DNA from: GCA-2725625 sp964574215 | GTDB taxonomy: Bacteria; Pseudomonadota; Alphaproteobacteria; Rhodospirillales; UBA2165 | Reading direction: 5' to 3' | Length of the DNA stretch: 64,000 nucleotides | Assembly: GCA_964574215.1 (NCBI GenBank) | Contig: CAZNLR010000012.1 | Span: 40,204-104,203, forward strand | Part shown: positions 33,303-44,031 of the stretch, piece after piece | How positions within the stretch are numbered: position 1 is the stretch's first letter | How the letters are laid out: the number at the start of each line of letters is the position of its first letter | Position numbers and translations under genes: made by a program | The notes under the pieces: model-generated | What the model saw: the letters and a program-made list of their open reading frames with translations, nothing else | What the model was told of the DNA's origin: nothing | The model's database searches: none

Positions 33303-34412
33303 CTAAGCCAGTTGCGCGAGGACCTCGTCGGCGATGGCTAAGGATGCCGTTAATCCAGGAGATTCTATACCAAAAAGATTAACCATACCTTGCACGCCGT
33401 GGGTTTGCGGCCCGCTGATGACAAAGTCCAGCGGTGGGTTTCCCGGCCCCTGCATCTTGGGTCGTATGCCTGAATAGGCGGGCGCCAGGGCGCCGTCCTC
33501 CAGATCGGGCCAGTACCGCCGGACCGCATCGTAAAATACATCGCCGCGCCGCGGGTCGACCTCGTAGTCAATTTTATCTACCCATTCCACGTCCGGCCCG
33601 AAACGCGCCTGTCCGGCAAGATCCAGCGTTAAATGAACGCCCAGTCCCGCTTCCTCAGGCACTGGATAAATCAAATGCGTAAACGGGCACTTGCCGGTGA
33701 GAGAAAAATAGTTTCCCTTGGCGTAATAGGTTCCCGGCACGTGCGCCGCCGGAAAGCCTGCGATCGATCCGGCGACTTTCTGGGCATGCAAGCCGCCGCT
33801 ATTGACGACCGTTTGGCACTGCAGATTCATCGCACCCTTGCCGCCGATTTGTAGTTCTATGCCGTCGTCGGTAATTATGCCGCCCAGCACAGGCGCTTTA
33901 AAAGCGATCACGGCGCCTGCCGCCTCGGCGTCTCCCTGATAGGCCAGCATAAGTCCGTGGGTGTCGATTAGGCCCGTCGACGGCGACAGCAGCGAGGCCA
34001 CGGCATTCAAGGCCGGCTCCATGGCCAGGGTCGTTTTTTTGTCCTGCCAGACCATATCATCGACGCCATTATCGGCTGCCTTCTGTTGCAAATTTTCCAA
34101 AAAGCCGATTTGGTTTTCATTGGTGGCGACGATCATCTTCCCCGCCCGGCGGAAGGAGACGCCGTGATCTTCGCAATAACGGTACAGCATATGCTTACCA
34201 GACACGCAAAGTTTCGCCTTGAGACTCCCCAGATCATAGTAGATACCGGCATGAATGACCTCGCTGTTGCGGGAACTCGTACCGGTACCTATGGCATCCT
34301 CGGACTCCAGAATAATAACGTCGCGGCCCTGCAAGGCGAGGGCGCGGGCGACCGCCAGTCCGATGACACCGGCGCCGATCACGGCGCATTCAATTTTTTC
34401 GGCTGTACTCAT
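33303..34412 (-). CDS. FAD-dependent oxidoreductase, L-2-hydroxyglutarate dehydrogenase-like
   Basis: 369 residues. FAD-binding Rossmann motif CAVIGAGVIGLAVARAL at the start, followed by GTGTSSRNSEVIHAGIYYDLGSLKA, a typical DAO/LhgO segment, and GLIDTHGLMLAYQGDAEAAGA and GIRPKMQGPGNPPLDFVI toward the C-terminus. The layout fits L-2-hydroxyglutarate oxidase (LhgO) and related aminobutyraldehyde/glycerol-3-phosphate-type members; the conserved TSSRNSEVIHAG region is characteristic. It would oxidise a 2-hydroxyacid or similar substrate, transferring electrons to quinone or oxygen. No other 2-hydroxyglutarate gene is near. Confidence 0.87.
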   Translation of the reverse strand: MSTAEKIECAVIGAGVIGLAVARALALQGRDVIILESEDAIGTGTSSRNSEVIHAGIYYDLGSLKAKLCVSGKHMLYRYCEDHGVSFRRAGKMIVATNENQIGFLENLQQKAADNGVDDMVWQDKKTTLAMEPALNAVASLLSPSTGLIDTHGLMLAYQGDAEAAGAVIAFKAPVLGGIITDDGIELQIGGKGAMNLQCQTVVNSGGLHAQKVAGSIAGFPAAHVPGTYYAKGNYFSLTGKCPFTHLIYPVPEEAGLGVHLTLDLAGQARFGPDVEWVDKIDYEVDPRRGDVFYDAVRRYWPDLEDGALAPAYSGIRPKMQGPGNPPLDFVISGPQTHGVQGMVNLFGIESPGLTASLAIADEVLAQLA

Positions 34413-34533
34413 TTAAGGAAAATTTCTTTCATCGGGAATAATCGTATGGAGACGCTTCTATCACATTTGTTCGTCACCAAGAAGTGATCCGAGTTGAATT
34501 GCGGTGGAAAGCCGATACTGCCACTTTAGACCC

Positions 34534-35559
<1,026 letters not shown>

Positions 35560-35579
35560 CGATAGTGAGCGGGTTTTGA

Positions 35580-38081
35580 TTATTCTCGCATAATCCCGCC
35601 GTCTACCGGCAGTTCAATAGTGACTTTTGTGCCGACGCCGATTTCGCTGATGATGTTCATTGATCCGCCATGAGCCAAAATTAATTCCTTAGCTAACGGT
35701 AATCCCAATCCTGTGCCTTCCGTGCTGGCGGAGCATGATGTGCGGCCAAAGCGTTGCAAAGCAATATCAATCTCTTCGTCGCTCATGCCGGGGCCGGAAT
35801 CTTGGATCGAAATTTCTATCTTGTCGGCGGTAGAGAGGCTGACGTGAACCTTCACTTCACCGCCGAAGGGCGTGTATTTCGCGGCGTTATTCAAAAGATT
35901 GATCAACACCTGCTTGATGCGGAGTGCATCAATGGTGATGAAGGGAAGTTCGTCGGCCATTTTGATTTTAACGCCAATTCTTTTTGACTTGAACTGTCTA
36001 TGAACCAGAGAAAAAGCCCCATTGATCAGTTCGCGAATGTTAGATAAATCCGGCCTCAACGCCAGTTTACCGGCTTCGATGGAGGAACAATCCAACATGT
36101 CGGATATTAGATTTAGCAGATGCAATCCGGATTCATGGATATGATTTAAATACTCAGTTTGCTGGTCTTGGCTAAGATTTTTGCTGGTCTCACCATGCAG
36201 CATGACGTCGGAAAATCCGATAATTGCGTTCAAGGGAGTTCGAAGCTCGTGACTCATGTTTGCAAGAAATTCTGATTTCGCTTTGTTGGCTTTGACCGCG
36301 TCCATTTTTGCCTTTTCGGCGTTGTTTTTGGCCCGCTTTAATTTTTTCTCGTAGTTGGTTCTTACGGTTTCGTCTCGGGCGATGGCCATAGCCAGTCGGC
36401 GGCCATTAACCTCAACTATACTGCTGCGGATCGACACCGGAAATTGTGAGCCGTCTTTTCGCTGGTGAACGCCATGCAATGTGGAAAACCTGCCGTTTCC
36501 TAACCGGTTGTAGTTATTATCCCGCTGATGTTGTGATAATCCCACCTCGAAGTCCGGCACCGACATTTTCATCAACTCAGCGTTCGTATAACCGAGGCTG
36601 TCACAAGCGGCTTTATTTGCGCTGACAATTCGTCCGGTAAAACTGTCTGAAATGTCCATAACAAAAATTGCGTCGGCGGCGCTGTCCAGCAGTACTCTGA
36701 ACTTTTCCGAAGATTCACTGAGTAATTGTTCTTTGCGTCGTAGCAAGCTTTCGTAGCGAAAGCGCTCGGTGACGTCCACCATACGGGCTTCGGATTTAAC
36801 GACCTTGCCCTCGCTGTCACATTCCCCGTGGGCGGACAGCAAAACATCTATGATTTCACCTGATTTTTTTATCAACTGATAGGGCACGTCGACGCAGTGT
36901 CCCGTCTGGAAAAAATTGGGGATATTTTCTTCTAAGGCGCGAGTTCGAGACTCCTCGGTCATTAGATCCAGCCCGGACTTACCAATAATTTCGGAACGGT
37001 CATAGCCCATAATCTCCAGCCAGTAATCGCTGACTTCGTGGATGACGCCGTTTCGATCAATCGAATGCATCATGACCGGTGTTTCATTGTAAAGTTTTTT
37101 GAATCGGGTTTCGCTTTGTTGGAGGGCTATCTCCGAAAGTTTACGATCAGTAATATCCGAACAGGTTCCGCGATAACCTCTAAAATTTCCGTGTTCGTCA
37201 AAGTAAGCGGCACCGCTTGTCGAAATATAAAAGTCGCCTCGCCCTGGAATGGTTACCCGACTTTCGCAATTCCGGAATGTTTCGTGCTCCATCATCGCCT
37301 GTTCCTGCTGGTGCAATATTGCCGCATCCAATTCCCAATGACCCGCCTCTAATATTTCCATGCGGGTTAATCCGATGCCGGTGCCGGGTTCCCACCCATA
37401 GACTTCGTTGATGCGATCGGAAAAATAGGTGAATCGGAGATTTTCGTCTGTTTCCCAAATCCAATCAGAGGATATGGTTGCAACGTCACGGAAGCGGTGC
37501 ATCATGTCCTTTAAAGCGTATTGGGTTCTTTCACGATCAGCTATTTCAAGGCGGAGATTCTCCGTTTGCAGGTCAATTTTATTTTCGAGTTCCAGTTCGC
37601 TAAGTCGGCGCTCCAGTTCTGCGGCCGCACGGTTGGCAAAAAAATTCATTATGTTCAGTGCGAATTCTCTATCCGGAAATGGCTGCCGGCTTAAGGCCAG
37701 GAGAAGCCCGATTGATTCATTACCGGCGTCAATCAGTGGGATGCCGACATAAGAATCGATGCCTTTTTCCTGTAGAAATTTATCATCAGGAAATTCTTGC
37801 TGCACCTTGGTTGCGTAAAAACAAGGGGCACCCTCTATCACGTTTTCGCAAGGCGCACCTTTCAGTAAGTACTCGAAATTCTCTTGAATTTCACCGTCCT
37901 TGACGACCGATAGGGTCTGAATCCGGTCGCGGCGAACCTCGTCTAAATAACCGACAATTGCGATATCCGCGCGTAACGTTTCGATGACATAATTTAGGAG
38001 ATTATTGAAATAAACCTGGCCAACTTTATCCGAAATAATAAGTTTTTTGTTTTCTGCAATCGCATGTCCCAAGCTAGTCAT
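35580..38081 (-). CDS. Cytoplasmic sensor histidine kinase with GAF and three PAS domains
   Basis: 833 residues, no membrane segment. GAF domain about 20-160, a coiled-coil linker 155-195, PAS 1 (about 200-315), PAS 2 (about 325-440), PAS 3 (455-575), HisKA with H611 in FLANMSHELRTPLNAIIGF, and a HATPase with NLLNNAAKY, DSGPGM and GTGLGLPLAK. Cysteines in the GAF region (APCENVIEGAPCFYA) could be redox- or ligand-related, but no heme or flavin signature is evident in the PAS domains. It probably senses a soluble cytoplasmic signal. The response regulator is not adjacent. Confidence 0.93.
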   Translation of the reverse strand: MTSLGHAIAENKKLIISDKVGQVYFNNLLNYVIETLRADIAIVGYLDEVRRDRIQTLSVVKDGEIQENFEYLLKGAPCENVIEGAPCFYATKVQQEFPDDKFLQEKGIDSYVGIPLIDAGNESIGLLLALSRQPFPDREFALNIMNFFANRAAAELERRLSELELENKIDLQTENLRLEIADRERTQYALKDMMHRFRDVATISSDWIWETDENLRFTYFSDRINEVYGWEPGTGIGLTRMEILEAGHWELDAAILHQQEQAMMEHETFRNCESRVTIPGRGDFYISTSGAAYFDEHGNFRGYRGTCSDITDRKLSEIALQQSETRFKKLYNETPVMMHSIDRNGVIHEVSDYWLEIMGYDRSEIIGKSGLDLMTEESRTRALEENIPNFFQTGHCVDVPYQLIKKSGEIIDVLLSAHGECDSEGKVVKSEARMVDVTERFRYESLLRRKEQLLSESSEKFRVLLDSAADAIFVMDISDSFTGRIVSANKAACDSLGYTNAELMKMSVPDFEVGLSQHQRDNNYNRLGNGRFSTLHGVHQRKDGSQFPVSIRSSIVEVNGRRLAMAIARDETVRTNYEKKLKRAKNNAEKAKMDAVKANKAKSEFLANMSHELRTPLNAIIGFSDVMLHGETSKNLSQDQQTEYLNHIHESGLHLLNLISDMLDCSSIEAGKLALRPDLSNIRELINGAFSLVHRQFKSKRIGVKIKMADELPFITIDALRIKQVLINLLNNAAKYTPFGGEVKVHVSLSTADKIEISIQDSGPGMSDEEIDIALQRFGRTSCSASTEGTGLGLPLAKELILAHGGSMNIISEIGVGTKVTIELPVDGGIMRE

Positions 38082-38322
38082 ATTAATATTCGGAAATCCG
38101 TGATCCGCCTCCAGGATTGGTTAAAGTTGACAAATTGTTATCGAGTTTATGGTTTGTACTTATAAATATTGGGATTACCCGATGGGGACGCAAGTTATTT
38201 TTATTCAAATTAGTAATTTTACCGTCGGATTTAGATTTAATTATTTAATATCAATGGGATAGAAAATACGCCGACACGCGTGGTGGGTAGCGTTTTACGG
38301 TTCTGAAATTCATTTACGTGAC
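38082..38322. other. Intergenic region upstream of the GAF/PAS kinase and after the acyl-CoA ligase gene
   Basis: 241 bases, AT-rich over the first 180. It should hold the promoter of the kinase. I see no clear promoter, repeat, hairpin or small gene. Confidence 0.35.
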
Positions 38323-39855
38323 TCAATTGTTTCTGAGTTCCCGTTTCAGGATCTTTCCCGCCCCCGACAACGGCAGCGGTTCGGTGCGGATATCCAGGCT
38401 GCGTGGGCACTTATATCCGGCTAGATTTTTTTTGCAGTGGGCGAAGATTTCATCTTCCGTGATTTTTGCATCAGGCACCGGAATGACGACCGCATGAACC
38501 CGCTCCCCCCATTTTTCGTCTGGCAAGCCGATGACGGCGCAGGCGGCCACCGCCGGATGGGTGCTGATGGCGTTCTCCACTTCAATACTGGCAATATTTT
38601 CACCGCCGCTGATGATCATCTCCTTAATGCGGTCGACGATGTAAATGTAGCCGTCTTCATCCATGTAGCCGACGTCGCCGGTGCGAATCCATCCATCGAC
38701 AAGGACCTTGGCGGTTTCCTCGGGCTTGTTGACGTAGCCTTGCATGACGTTAGGGCCACGAACCCAAATTTCGCCTTGCTCGTCACGCGCCATTTCGGTG
38801 CCGTCGTCGTCGGCAATTTTCACTTGAACGCAGAGCAGTGCCTTGCCGGCCGATCGGGTCCGGTGAAGGTTTGGTCCTTCCAGAACGTGGTCCTCCTCGC
38901 CGAGTATAGAGATAACCGGGGCCAACTCCGTTTGACCGTATCCCTGGCAGACACCGACGGTCGGCAGCGTTTCCATCAAGCGGCGGAGCAGGTCCTGCGA
39001 CATCGGTGCGGCGCCATATTGAATGAGCCTTAGACTGGAAACATCTGCGGATTGAATGCGGGGATTGGTCAGAAGAGTTCCGATCATTGAGGGCACCATC
39101 AGGGTGTGCGTGACCCTGTCCCGTTCGATTACATCGATCAAATTGTCGGTATCGAAAGTCGCGACAAAGGCATGGGTGACTAATGAAACCAGGGCGCCGA
39201 ATCCGTTGGCGCCGTCGGCCAGATGAAACATCGGGGCGCAATGGAGATAAATATCGTCCGGGACATATCTTAACTTATCCGCAACGGATACCGCGCTCGC
39301 CCACATGTTTTGATGGCTGAGCATAACCCCCTTGGGTTCCGCCGTGGTGCCGCTGGTATAGAATATGCCGAAAAGATCGTCGCCGACACGCCGGTCCTCT
39401 TCCAAAGCGGAGGCGTTTTTCATGACTTCTCTGAGATCGGCCATGCCCTCAGGAGGATTTTCGTCCCCAATGAATAGACACGATTGAAGGTTGGGACACA
39501 GATCGAGCAATTCTGATCCTGTTTCGGCAAAAACGTCGTCGACCAGCAATAAACGGCAGTCCGAGTCATTAATCCCATAGGCTAACTCGGGTACGGTCCA
39601 TCTTGTGTTGAACGGCACAACCGTGGCGCCCGCCCAAGGTGCCGCCAGGTAGAACTCGAAATAGATATCCGAGTTTAAAGCCAGAACGGCGATCCGGTCG
39701 TCGCGTTTTACGCCCAATTGCCTAAGCGACCCGGCAAAACGGGCGACCCGGTTTTCGATTTCGGCCCAGGATTTCTTGCGTGAACCGAATATAGTGGCGA
39801 TAGATTGGGGGCGTTGTTGGACTGCCCGATGCAGGCCCATTGTCATACTGGTCAT
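38323..39855 (-). CDS. AMP-forming acyl-CoA ligase, long- or medium-chain FadD-like
   Basis: 510 residues. ATP-binding motif YTSGTTAEPKGVMLSHQN, CAPMFHLADG, adenylate motif CQGYGQTELAPV, hinge WIRTGDVGYMDEDGYIYIVDRIKEMIISGGENI and C-terminal lysine region LPLSGAGKILKRELRNN. The RIKEMIISGGENI linker is typical of fatty-acid and aryl-acid CoA ligases. It activates a carboxylic acid to its CoA thioester through an acyl-adenylate. Substrate is unspecified. It differs clearly from the ligase at 5825. It stands alone with convergent/divergent neighbours. Confidence 0.92.
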   Translation of the reverse strand: MTSMTMGLHRAVQQRPQSIATIFGSRKKSWAEIENRVARFAGSLRQLGVKRDDRIAVLALNSDIYFEFYLAAPWAGATVVPFNTRWTVPELAYGINDSDCRLLLVDDVFAETGSELLDLCPNLQSCLFIGDENPPEGMADLREVMKNASALEEDRRVGDDLFGIFYTSGTTAEPKGVMLSHQNMWASAVSVADKLRYVPDDIYLHCAPMFHLADGANGFGALVSLVTHAFVATFDTDNLIDVIERDRVTHTLMVPSMIGTLLTNPRIQSADVSSLRLIQYGAAPMSQDLLRRLMETLPTVGVCQGYGQTELAPVISILGEEDHVLEGPNLHRTRSAGKALLCVQVKIADDDGTEMARDEQGEIWVRGPNVMQGYVNKPEETAKVLVDGWIRTGDVGYMDEDGYIYIVDRIKEMIISGGENIASIEVENAISTHPAVAACAVIGLPDEKWGERVHAVVIPVPDAKITEDEIFAHCKKNLAGYKCPRSLDIRTEPLPLSGAGKILKRELRNN

Positions 39856-40046
39856 GGCAAAGATTGTCCCCCGAACTATATTCCAATGAGTACTTTAGCG
39901 TTGAATTTAAACCAGAATCAATAAAATGGCTCTACTTGATCATCACCGCAACAAGACAAATTTTCTTGAGCGTGAGTTGTTTTGCTACCAGGGCAGGGTT
40001 AGACTCGGTTTTCTGGGATACAGGCGCGTAGGATAGGCTAAGAAAA

Positions 40047-40754
40047 ATGGCGAGCGATAAGCTTCCGACCAAATCGAGCGGTACCGACGTTCAAGATTTC
40101 CTCAATAAGGTCGCGGCGACGCCGGTCCGGCATACCGTGGGTGAAAGCGGGAGACTGATATTCGCCATGGATGCCACGGCCAGCCGGGAGCCGAGCTGGG
40201 ACCGCGCCTGTCATTTGCAAGGCGAAATGTTCCTGGAAACGGCTTCCCTCGGCGGTTTGCAGATTCAACTGGCATTTTACCGGGGGTTTGGGGAATTCAA
40301 GGCCAGTAAATGGATGACGGATTCCCAGGCTCTGTTAAAGCAGATGACCGGCGTTTTTTGCCTGGCCGGGGAGACTCAAATCAAGAAAGTGCTGCGCCAT
40401 GCCGTCAACGAGACTAAGAAAAATTCGGTGAATGCGCTGGTGTTTATCGGCGACTGTGTCGAAGAAGACGTTGACGCTTTGGGTGCCGTGGCGGGCGAGT
40501 TGGGTTTGCTGGGTGTTCCGGCGTTCCTGTTTCATGAAGGCAACGATCCAATTGCCGAATTTGCCTTTAAACAGATTGCCAAGCTTACCAATGGCGCTTA
40601 CTGCCGATTCGATTCCGCCAGCGCTCAGACGCTTCGGGAACTGCTTCGAGCCGTGGCCGTATACGCGGCCGGTGGCCGCCGGGCATTGGAAAACTACGCC
40701 AAAAAGGAAGGGGGCGCTGTGTTACAGATAGCCCACCAAATCAAAAGCGGGTAG
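40047..40754 (+). CDS. VWA-like domain protein
   Basis: 235 residues. A short N-terminal tail leads into LIFAMDATASREPSWDRA, the strand-1 MIDAS site (DATAS in place of DxSxS), then VNALVFIGDCVEEDVD and VPAFLFHEGN, matching later strands of a von Willebrand factor A fold. No signal peptide, so it is cytoplasmic. The pairing with a membrane-bound J-domain gene 7 bases later suggests they act together, possibly as chaperone and partner. Such VWA-DnaJ pairs occur in other Alphaproteobacteria as far as I recall. Confidence 0.85.
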   Translation: MASDKLPTKSSGTDVQDFLNKVAATPVRHTVGESGRLIFAMDATASREPSWDRACHLQGEMFLETASLGGLQIQLAFYRGFGEFKASKWMTDSQALLKQMTGVFCLAGETQIKKVLRHAVNETKKNSVNALVFIGDCVEEDVDALGAVAGELGLLGVPAFLFHEGNDPIAEFAFKQIAKLTNGAYCRFDSASAQTLRELLRAVAVYAAGGRRALENYAKKEGGAVLQIAHQIKSG

Positions 40755-40761
40755 AGCCTGA

Positions 40762-41471
40762 ATGCCTTATTTTATACTTGGGATAGCCATACTTATCGGC
40801 GCTCTGTTGGCAGCCCGCTGGTTCATCAATGCCGAGCCGTCAACCATCGTGAAAGCGCTCAAATGGACAACCATTATCGCCATCGTTGCCATCGCCACCT
40901 TCTTTGCTTTCACCGGGCGAATCAGTTGGGCATTGTTTGCCTTGCCGGCACTGTTGCCGTGGATTATGCGAGCCCGGTCGCTGGCGCGGGCCGCCAAAAA
41001 CTGGTCGCGCATGACCGGCGCCGCGTCGGGTCAAGGTGGCCAGCCGGGACAAAGTTCGGAAGTGGAAACGCAGTTTTTGCGGGTTTTTCTCGATCACGGT
41101 TCGGGGGAGATGGACGGAGAAGTACTCAAGGGACAATTTGCGGGAAAATCCTTTAAGAATTTATCGCTTGACGAGCTGCTGAAATTACTTGTCGAATGTG
41201 CCGCCGATGAGCAGTCGGTTCAGGTTATAAGCGCCTATCTGGACCGCTATCACGGCGACGAATGGCGGGAAAAAGCATCGGCCGGCAACGGCGCCGCCGG
41301 CAACAGCCAGATGGGCGAGGAAGAAGCATTGGAAATACTCGGACTGGAGCCAGGGGTAANNNNNNNNNNCACCACCGGCTGATGAGTAAAATCCATCCGG
41401 ATCATGGCGGTTCAACTTATTTGGCGACTAAAATAAACCAGGCGAAGGATGTTCTACTTGGTCAAACATAG
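40762..41471 (+). CDS. Membrane-anchored J-domain (DnaJ-like) protein, interrupted by an assembly gap
   Basis: Residues 1-63 contain two hydrophobic helices (ILGIAILIGALLAARWF and TTIIAIVAIATFFAF). A soluble linker follows, with an EEEALEILGLEPGV start of the J domain just before the Ns. After the gap the sequence HHRLMSKIHPDHGGSTYLATKINQAKDVLLGQT continues the J domain, including the HPD signature needed to stimulate Hsp70 ATPase. The two parts are in different frames with 10 Ns, so the gap length is a placeholder; about 8-9 residues would be expected there. The gene overlaps the start of the next by 23 bases. It resembles the membrane J-domain proteins DjlA or mitochondrial Tim14/Pam18. Confidence 0.82.
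41360..41369. other. Assembly gap (10 N)
   Basis: Ten undetermined bases inside the J domain. The reading frame shifts across it, so the true gap is not 10 bases; the run length is a conventional placeholder. Confidence 0.97.
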
Positions 41472-42951
41472 AGCAGTTTATTCAAATCTCGCTCGTCCGC
41501 TAAAAACGAGTGCTCTGGCTATAGGAGCCTCGGTGGGCCTGTATTTCGCTGCGCCCGGCTCTGGCGCGGAGGCGGCTGCCTGCCGCATGGGGGAGCTGAT
41601 TAAGGGGTATCAATCGGGCATTTTCCTGTACGGAAAGAAAAATTACAGCAAGGCTTTGACGCGTTGGTCGCCGCTGGCAGAGGCGGGGTTTGGCCCGGCT
41701 CAGAGGAGGCTGGCGGTGCTGTATCAAAATGGCCACGGCGTACCGGCATCGATCCAGGAAGCGGCCTTCTGGGCGGAGCTTTCCTTTAGGGGCGGTGATT
41801 CCCAAGGAAAAAGGCTTTCCTCGGATATACGCGTTAAACTGAACCAGAAGGATAGGCAGAGATTGAACGACCGGCTCGCCGGTTGGAAGGCGAAGCGGTT
41901 GTCCTGTGGTGGTGCAAATGCCGGCAAAGGAGGAGCCAATTACAACGTTTCTCTCTCCAAATATATTCCTCAGGAAACCAAGAGTAAAATTCAGGAGCAA
42001 TTGCCGAACATTTTCAAAGTTGCCTACAAAAACGATTCTTCGTCCTGGGTATATATGTCGGTCATCGACCGCATTTTCTTTTACAACGGATCGCGATACG
42101 ACCGCTACGTGGGATGGCGTAACACTCCGGGTAACGTCTTGCAGGTTTCAGCCAGCAGTTTTTTCGATCACCAGCCGGACCACTTCGCCAGGGCCGTTAC
42201 CTTGGCCGTGAAGAGACGGGTCTATAATAAACTGCCCGATTCCAAATTCGCCGATCCAATTATGCGGCCCTACAAGGGGAAGAAGATTTTCGGATCGGTT
42301 TATCCGGACATCCGAAACGGCAATTTTTTCAAGACCATGCGCCAGGCTTTTGAAATGTCGAAACGGTTGCCCAAGAATTTAATGCGCTACCTCGATATCA
42401 TTGACGAAATTCATTACAACCCGGCTTCCAAGCATTTTATCCGGAGCGGCACCATCGACGCCAAAGCGGCGTTCTACGTCAAGAATCTAAGTACCGAAGG
42501 TCATCGTATGATGTTCGTTCGGCGGAAAGTGCTGTATTCATCGCCGCTGTTTTTTCTGCAAACCTTTATCCATGAAGGCACTCACGCGGCTCAGGACCAG
42601 ATTGCGCAAAAGGGCCGGCGACAGGTTCCCAGAATGAGGGCGGAACTGGACCGGCTTCAAAAAAGTGGGAAAGGAAATTCTCCCGAGGCCGCCCGGTTGA
42701 AAAAGAGAATTAACTATCTAACCGACTATATGACGCGTTGGTACAAAGGTATTAAGACGGCGACCGGCCGTATCCAGGATATCGCTTTTGAATGCGAAGC
42801 GACGGAAAATGAAATCAGAACGGTTAAGGCCGTCGGCGGTCCCCCGTCGGTGATGAAGGGGTCGGGCTATTTGAAATTATGCCCGAGAGCGCAAAAAATG
42901 ATTATTGCTTGGCGGGATGAATTGACCGCCAAACGAAAAAACCGTCGCTGA
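41449..42951 (+). CDS. Exported Sel1-repeat protein with an HEGTH zinc-protease-like motif
   Basis: 500 residues. A hydrophobic segment around residues 23-40 looks like a signal peptide. A Sel1/TPR-like repeat follows at about 50-110 (YGKKNYSKALTRWSPLAEAGF, PAQRRLAVLYQNGHGVPASIQEAAFWA). The second half is unfamiliar and contains HEGTH (H375-H379) in a hydrophobic context (LQTFIHEGTHAAQDQ), the HExxH zinc-binding pattern. Acidic residues ECEATENEIR (448-457) could supply a third ligand, as in gluzincins. A metallopeptidase role is proposed from this motif only. The start overlaps the J-domain gene by 23 bases. galU follows after 109 bases. Confidence 0.78.
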   Translation: MFYLVKHRAVYSNLARPLKTSALAIGASVGLYFAAPGSGAEAAACRMGELIKGYQSGIFLYGKKNYSKALTRWSPLAEAGFGPAQRRLAVLYQNGHGVPASIQEAAFWAELSFRGGDSQGKRLSSDIRVKLNQKDRQRLNDRLAGWKAKRLSCGGANAGKGGANYNVSLSKYIPQETKSKIQEQLPNIFKVAYKNDSSSWVYMSVIDRIFFYNGSRYDRYVGWRNTPGNVLQVSASSFFDHQPDHFARAVTLAVKRRVYNKLPDSKFADPIMRPYKGKKIFGSVYPDIRNGNFFKTMRQAFEMSKRLPKNLMRYLDIIDEIHYNPASKHFIRSGTIDAKAAFYVKNLSTEGHRMMFVRRKVLYSSPLFFLQTFIHEGTHAAQDQIAQKGRRQVPRMRAELDRLQKSGKGNSPEAARLKKRINYLTDYMTRWYKGIKTATGRIQDIAFECEATENEIRTVKAVGGPPSVMKGSGYLKLCPRAQKMIIAWRDELTAKRKNRR

Positions 42952-43060
42952 CGAGACTATTTGATCAAAGTAATATCTTGAAATCGCGTCTCTGCGGCTT
43001 GCGGCAAAAGGCTGCCTGTGGCACAAAGCCGGTGCCGAAAATTGGGGCAATGGCATTATC

Positions 43061-43978
43061 ATGCCTAGTTACGAATCTCCGGGGAAATTGATTAACGTGT
43101 CGAAGATTAAGCCTGTACGAAAAGCCGTATTTCCCGTTGCCGGTCAAGGAACGCGCTTCCTGCCGGCCACGAAGGCCATGCCGAAGGAAATGCTGCCCAT
43201 TGTTGATCGGCCGTTAATTCAGTATGCCGTCGACGAGGCGCGTGAAGCCGGTATCGAAGAATTTATTTTTGTCACCGGACGGGCTAAATCAGCCATCGAG
43301 GACCATTTCGATCACAGCTATGAGCTGGAGAAGTCGCTGGAGGAGCGGGGTAAAACCGAAGCTCTCAGCCTGGTGCAGGACTGGTTGCCCGAGCCCGGTC
43401 AAATTTCCTATACGCGCCAGCAAAGCCCGCTGGGCCTGGGGCATGCCGTATGGTGCGCCCGCTACCATATTACCGACGAGCCGTTCGCCGTTTTGCTGGC
43501 CGACGATTTGATCCTGGCCCGGCCAGGTTGCCTCAAGCAGATGATGGATACCTATCGGGAAACCGGCGGTAATCTGGTGGCCGTCGAAGACGTGCCCCGC
43601 GAACATACCGACCGCTACGGCATTATGGATGTCGTTGAGGACGATGGCAGAATTGCGCGGGCCAAGGGCTTGGTCGAAAAGCCGAAACCGGATGAAGCGC
43701 CTTCCACGTTGTCCATTATCGGCCGCTATATTCTGCAACCCGAAGTTTTTCAGCAGTTAGACCGGCAGGAAAAAGGCGCTGGAGGGGAGATACAGTTAAC
43801 CGATGCGATGGCCAGGACGATCGATGATATACCTTTCCGTGGCCTGCGGTTCGATGGCGAACGCTATGATTGCGGCAATCGTCTCGGCTTTATCGAAGCC
43901 AATATCGCTTTTGGCCTCGACCGCGAGGATATGAAGGACCGTTTGCAGGAAATCATTAATCAGTTTGGGAGCGACTGA
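43061..43978 (+). CDS. galU: UTP-glucose-1-phosphate uridylyltransferase
   Basis: 305 residues from the ATG at 43061. A GTG at 43100 giving 292 residues starting MSKIKPVRKAVFPVAGQGT matches homologues better at the N-terminus. The nucleotide-binding site is FPVAGQGTRFLPATKAMPKEMLPIVD; FAVLLADDLI, VEDVPREHTDRYGIM, GLVEKPKP and GGEIQLTDAM are all in place. It makes UDP-glucose from UTP and glucose-1-phosphate for surface glycan synthesis. The gene heads a set with ugd, phosphohexomutase and a heparinase-like lyase, spaced 53, 29 and 60 bases apart. Confidence 0.96.
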   Translation: MPSYESPGKLINVSKIKPVRKAVFPVAGQGTRFLPATKAMPKEMLPIVDRPLIQYAVDEAREAGIEEFIFVTGRAKSAIEDHFDHSYELEKSLEERGKTEALSLVQDWLPEPGQISYTRQQSPLGLGHAVWCARYHITDEPFAVLLADDLILARPGCLKQMMDTYRETGGNLVAVEDVPREHTDRYGIMDVVEDDGRIARAKGLVEKPKPDEAPSTLSIIGRYILQPEVFQQLDRQEKGAGGEIQLTDAMARTIDDIPFRGLRFDGERYDCGNRLGFIEANIAFGLDREDMKDRLQEIINQFGSD

Positions 43979-44031
43979 CCTTCAATTTTTTTATTGAGGC
44001 CAACGGCTCCAAGAGGAATTAGGAAATTTAA

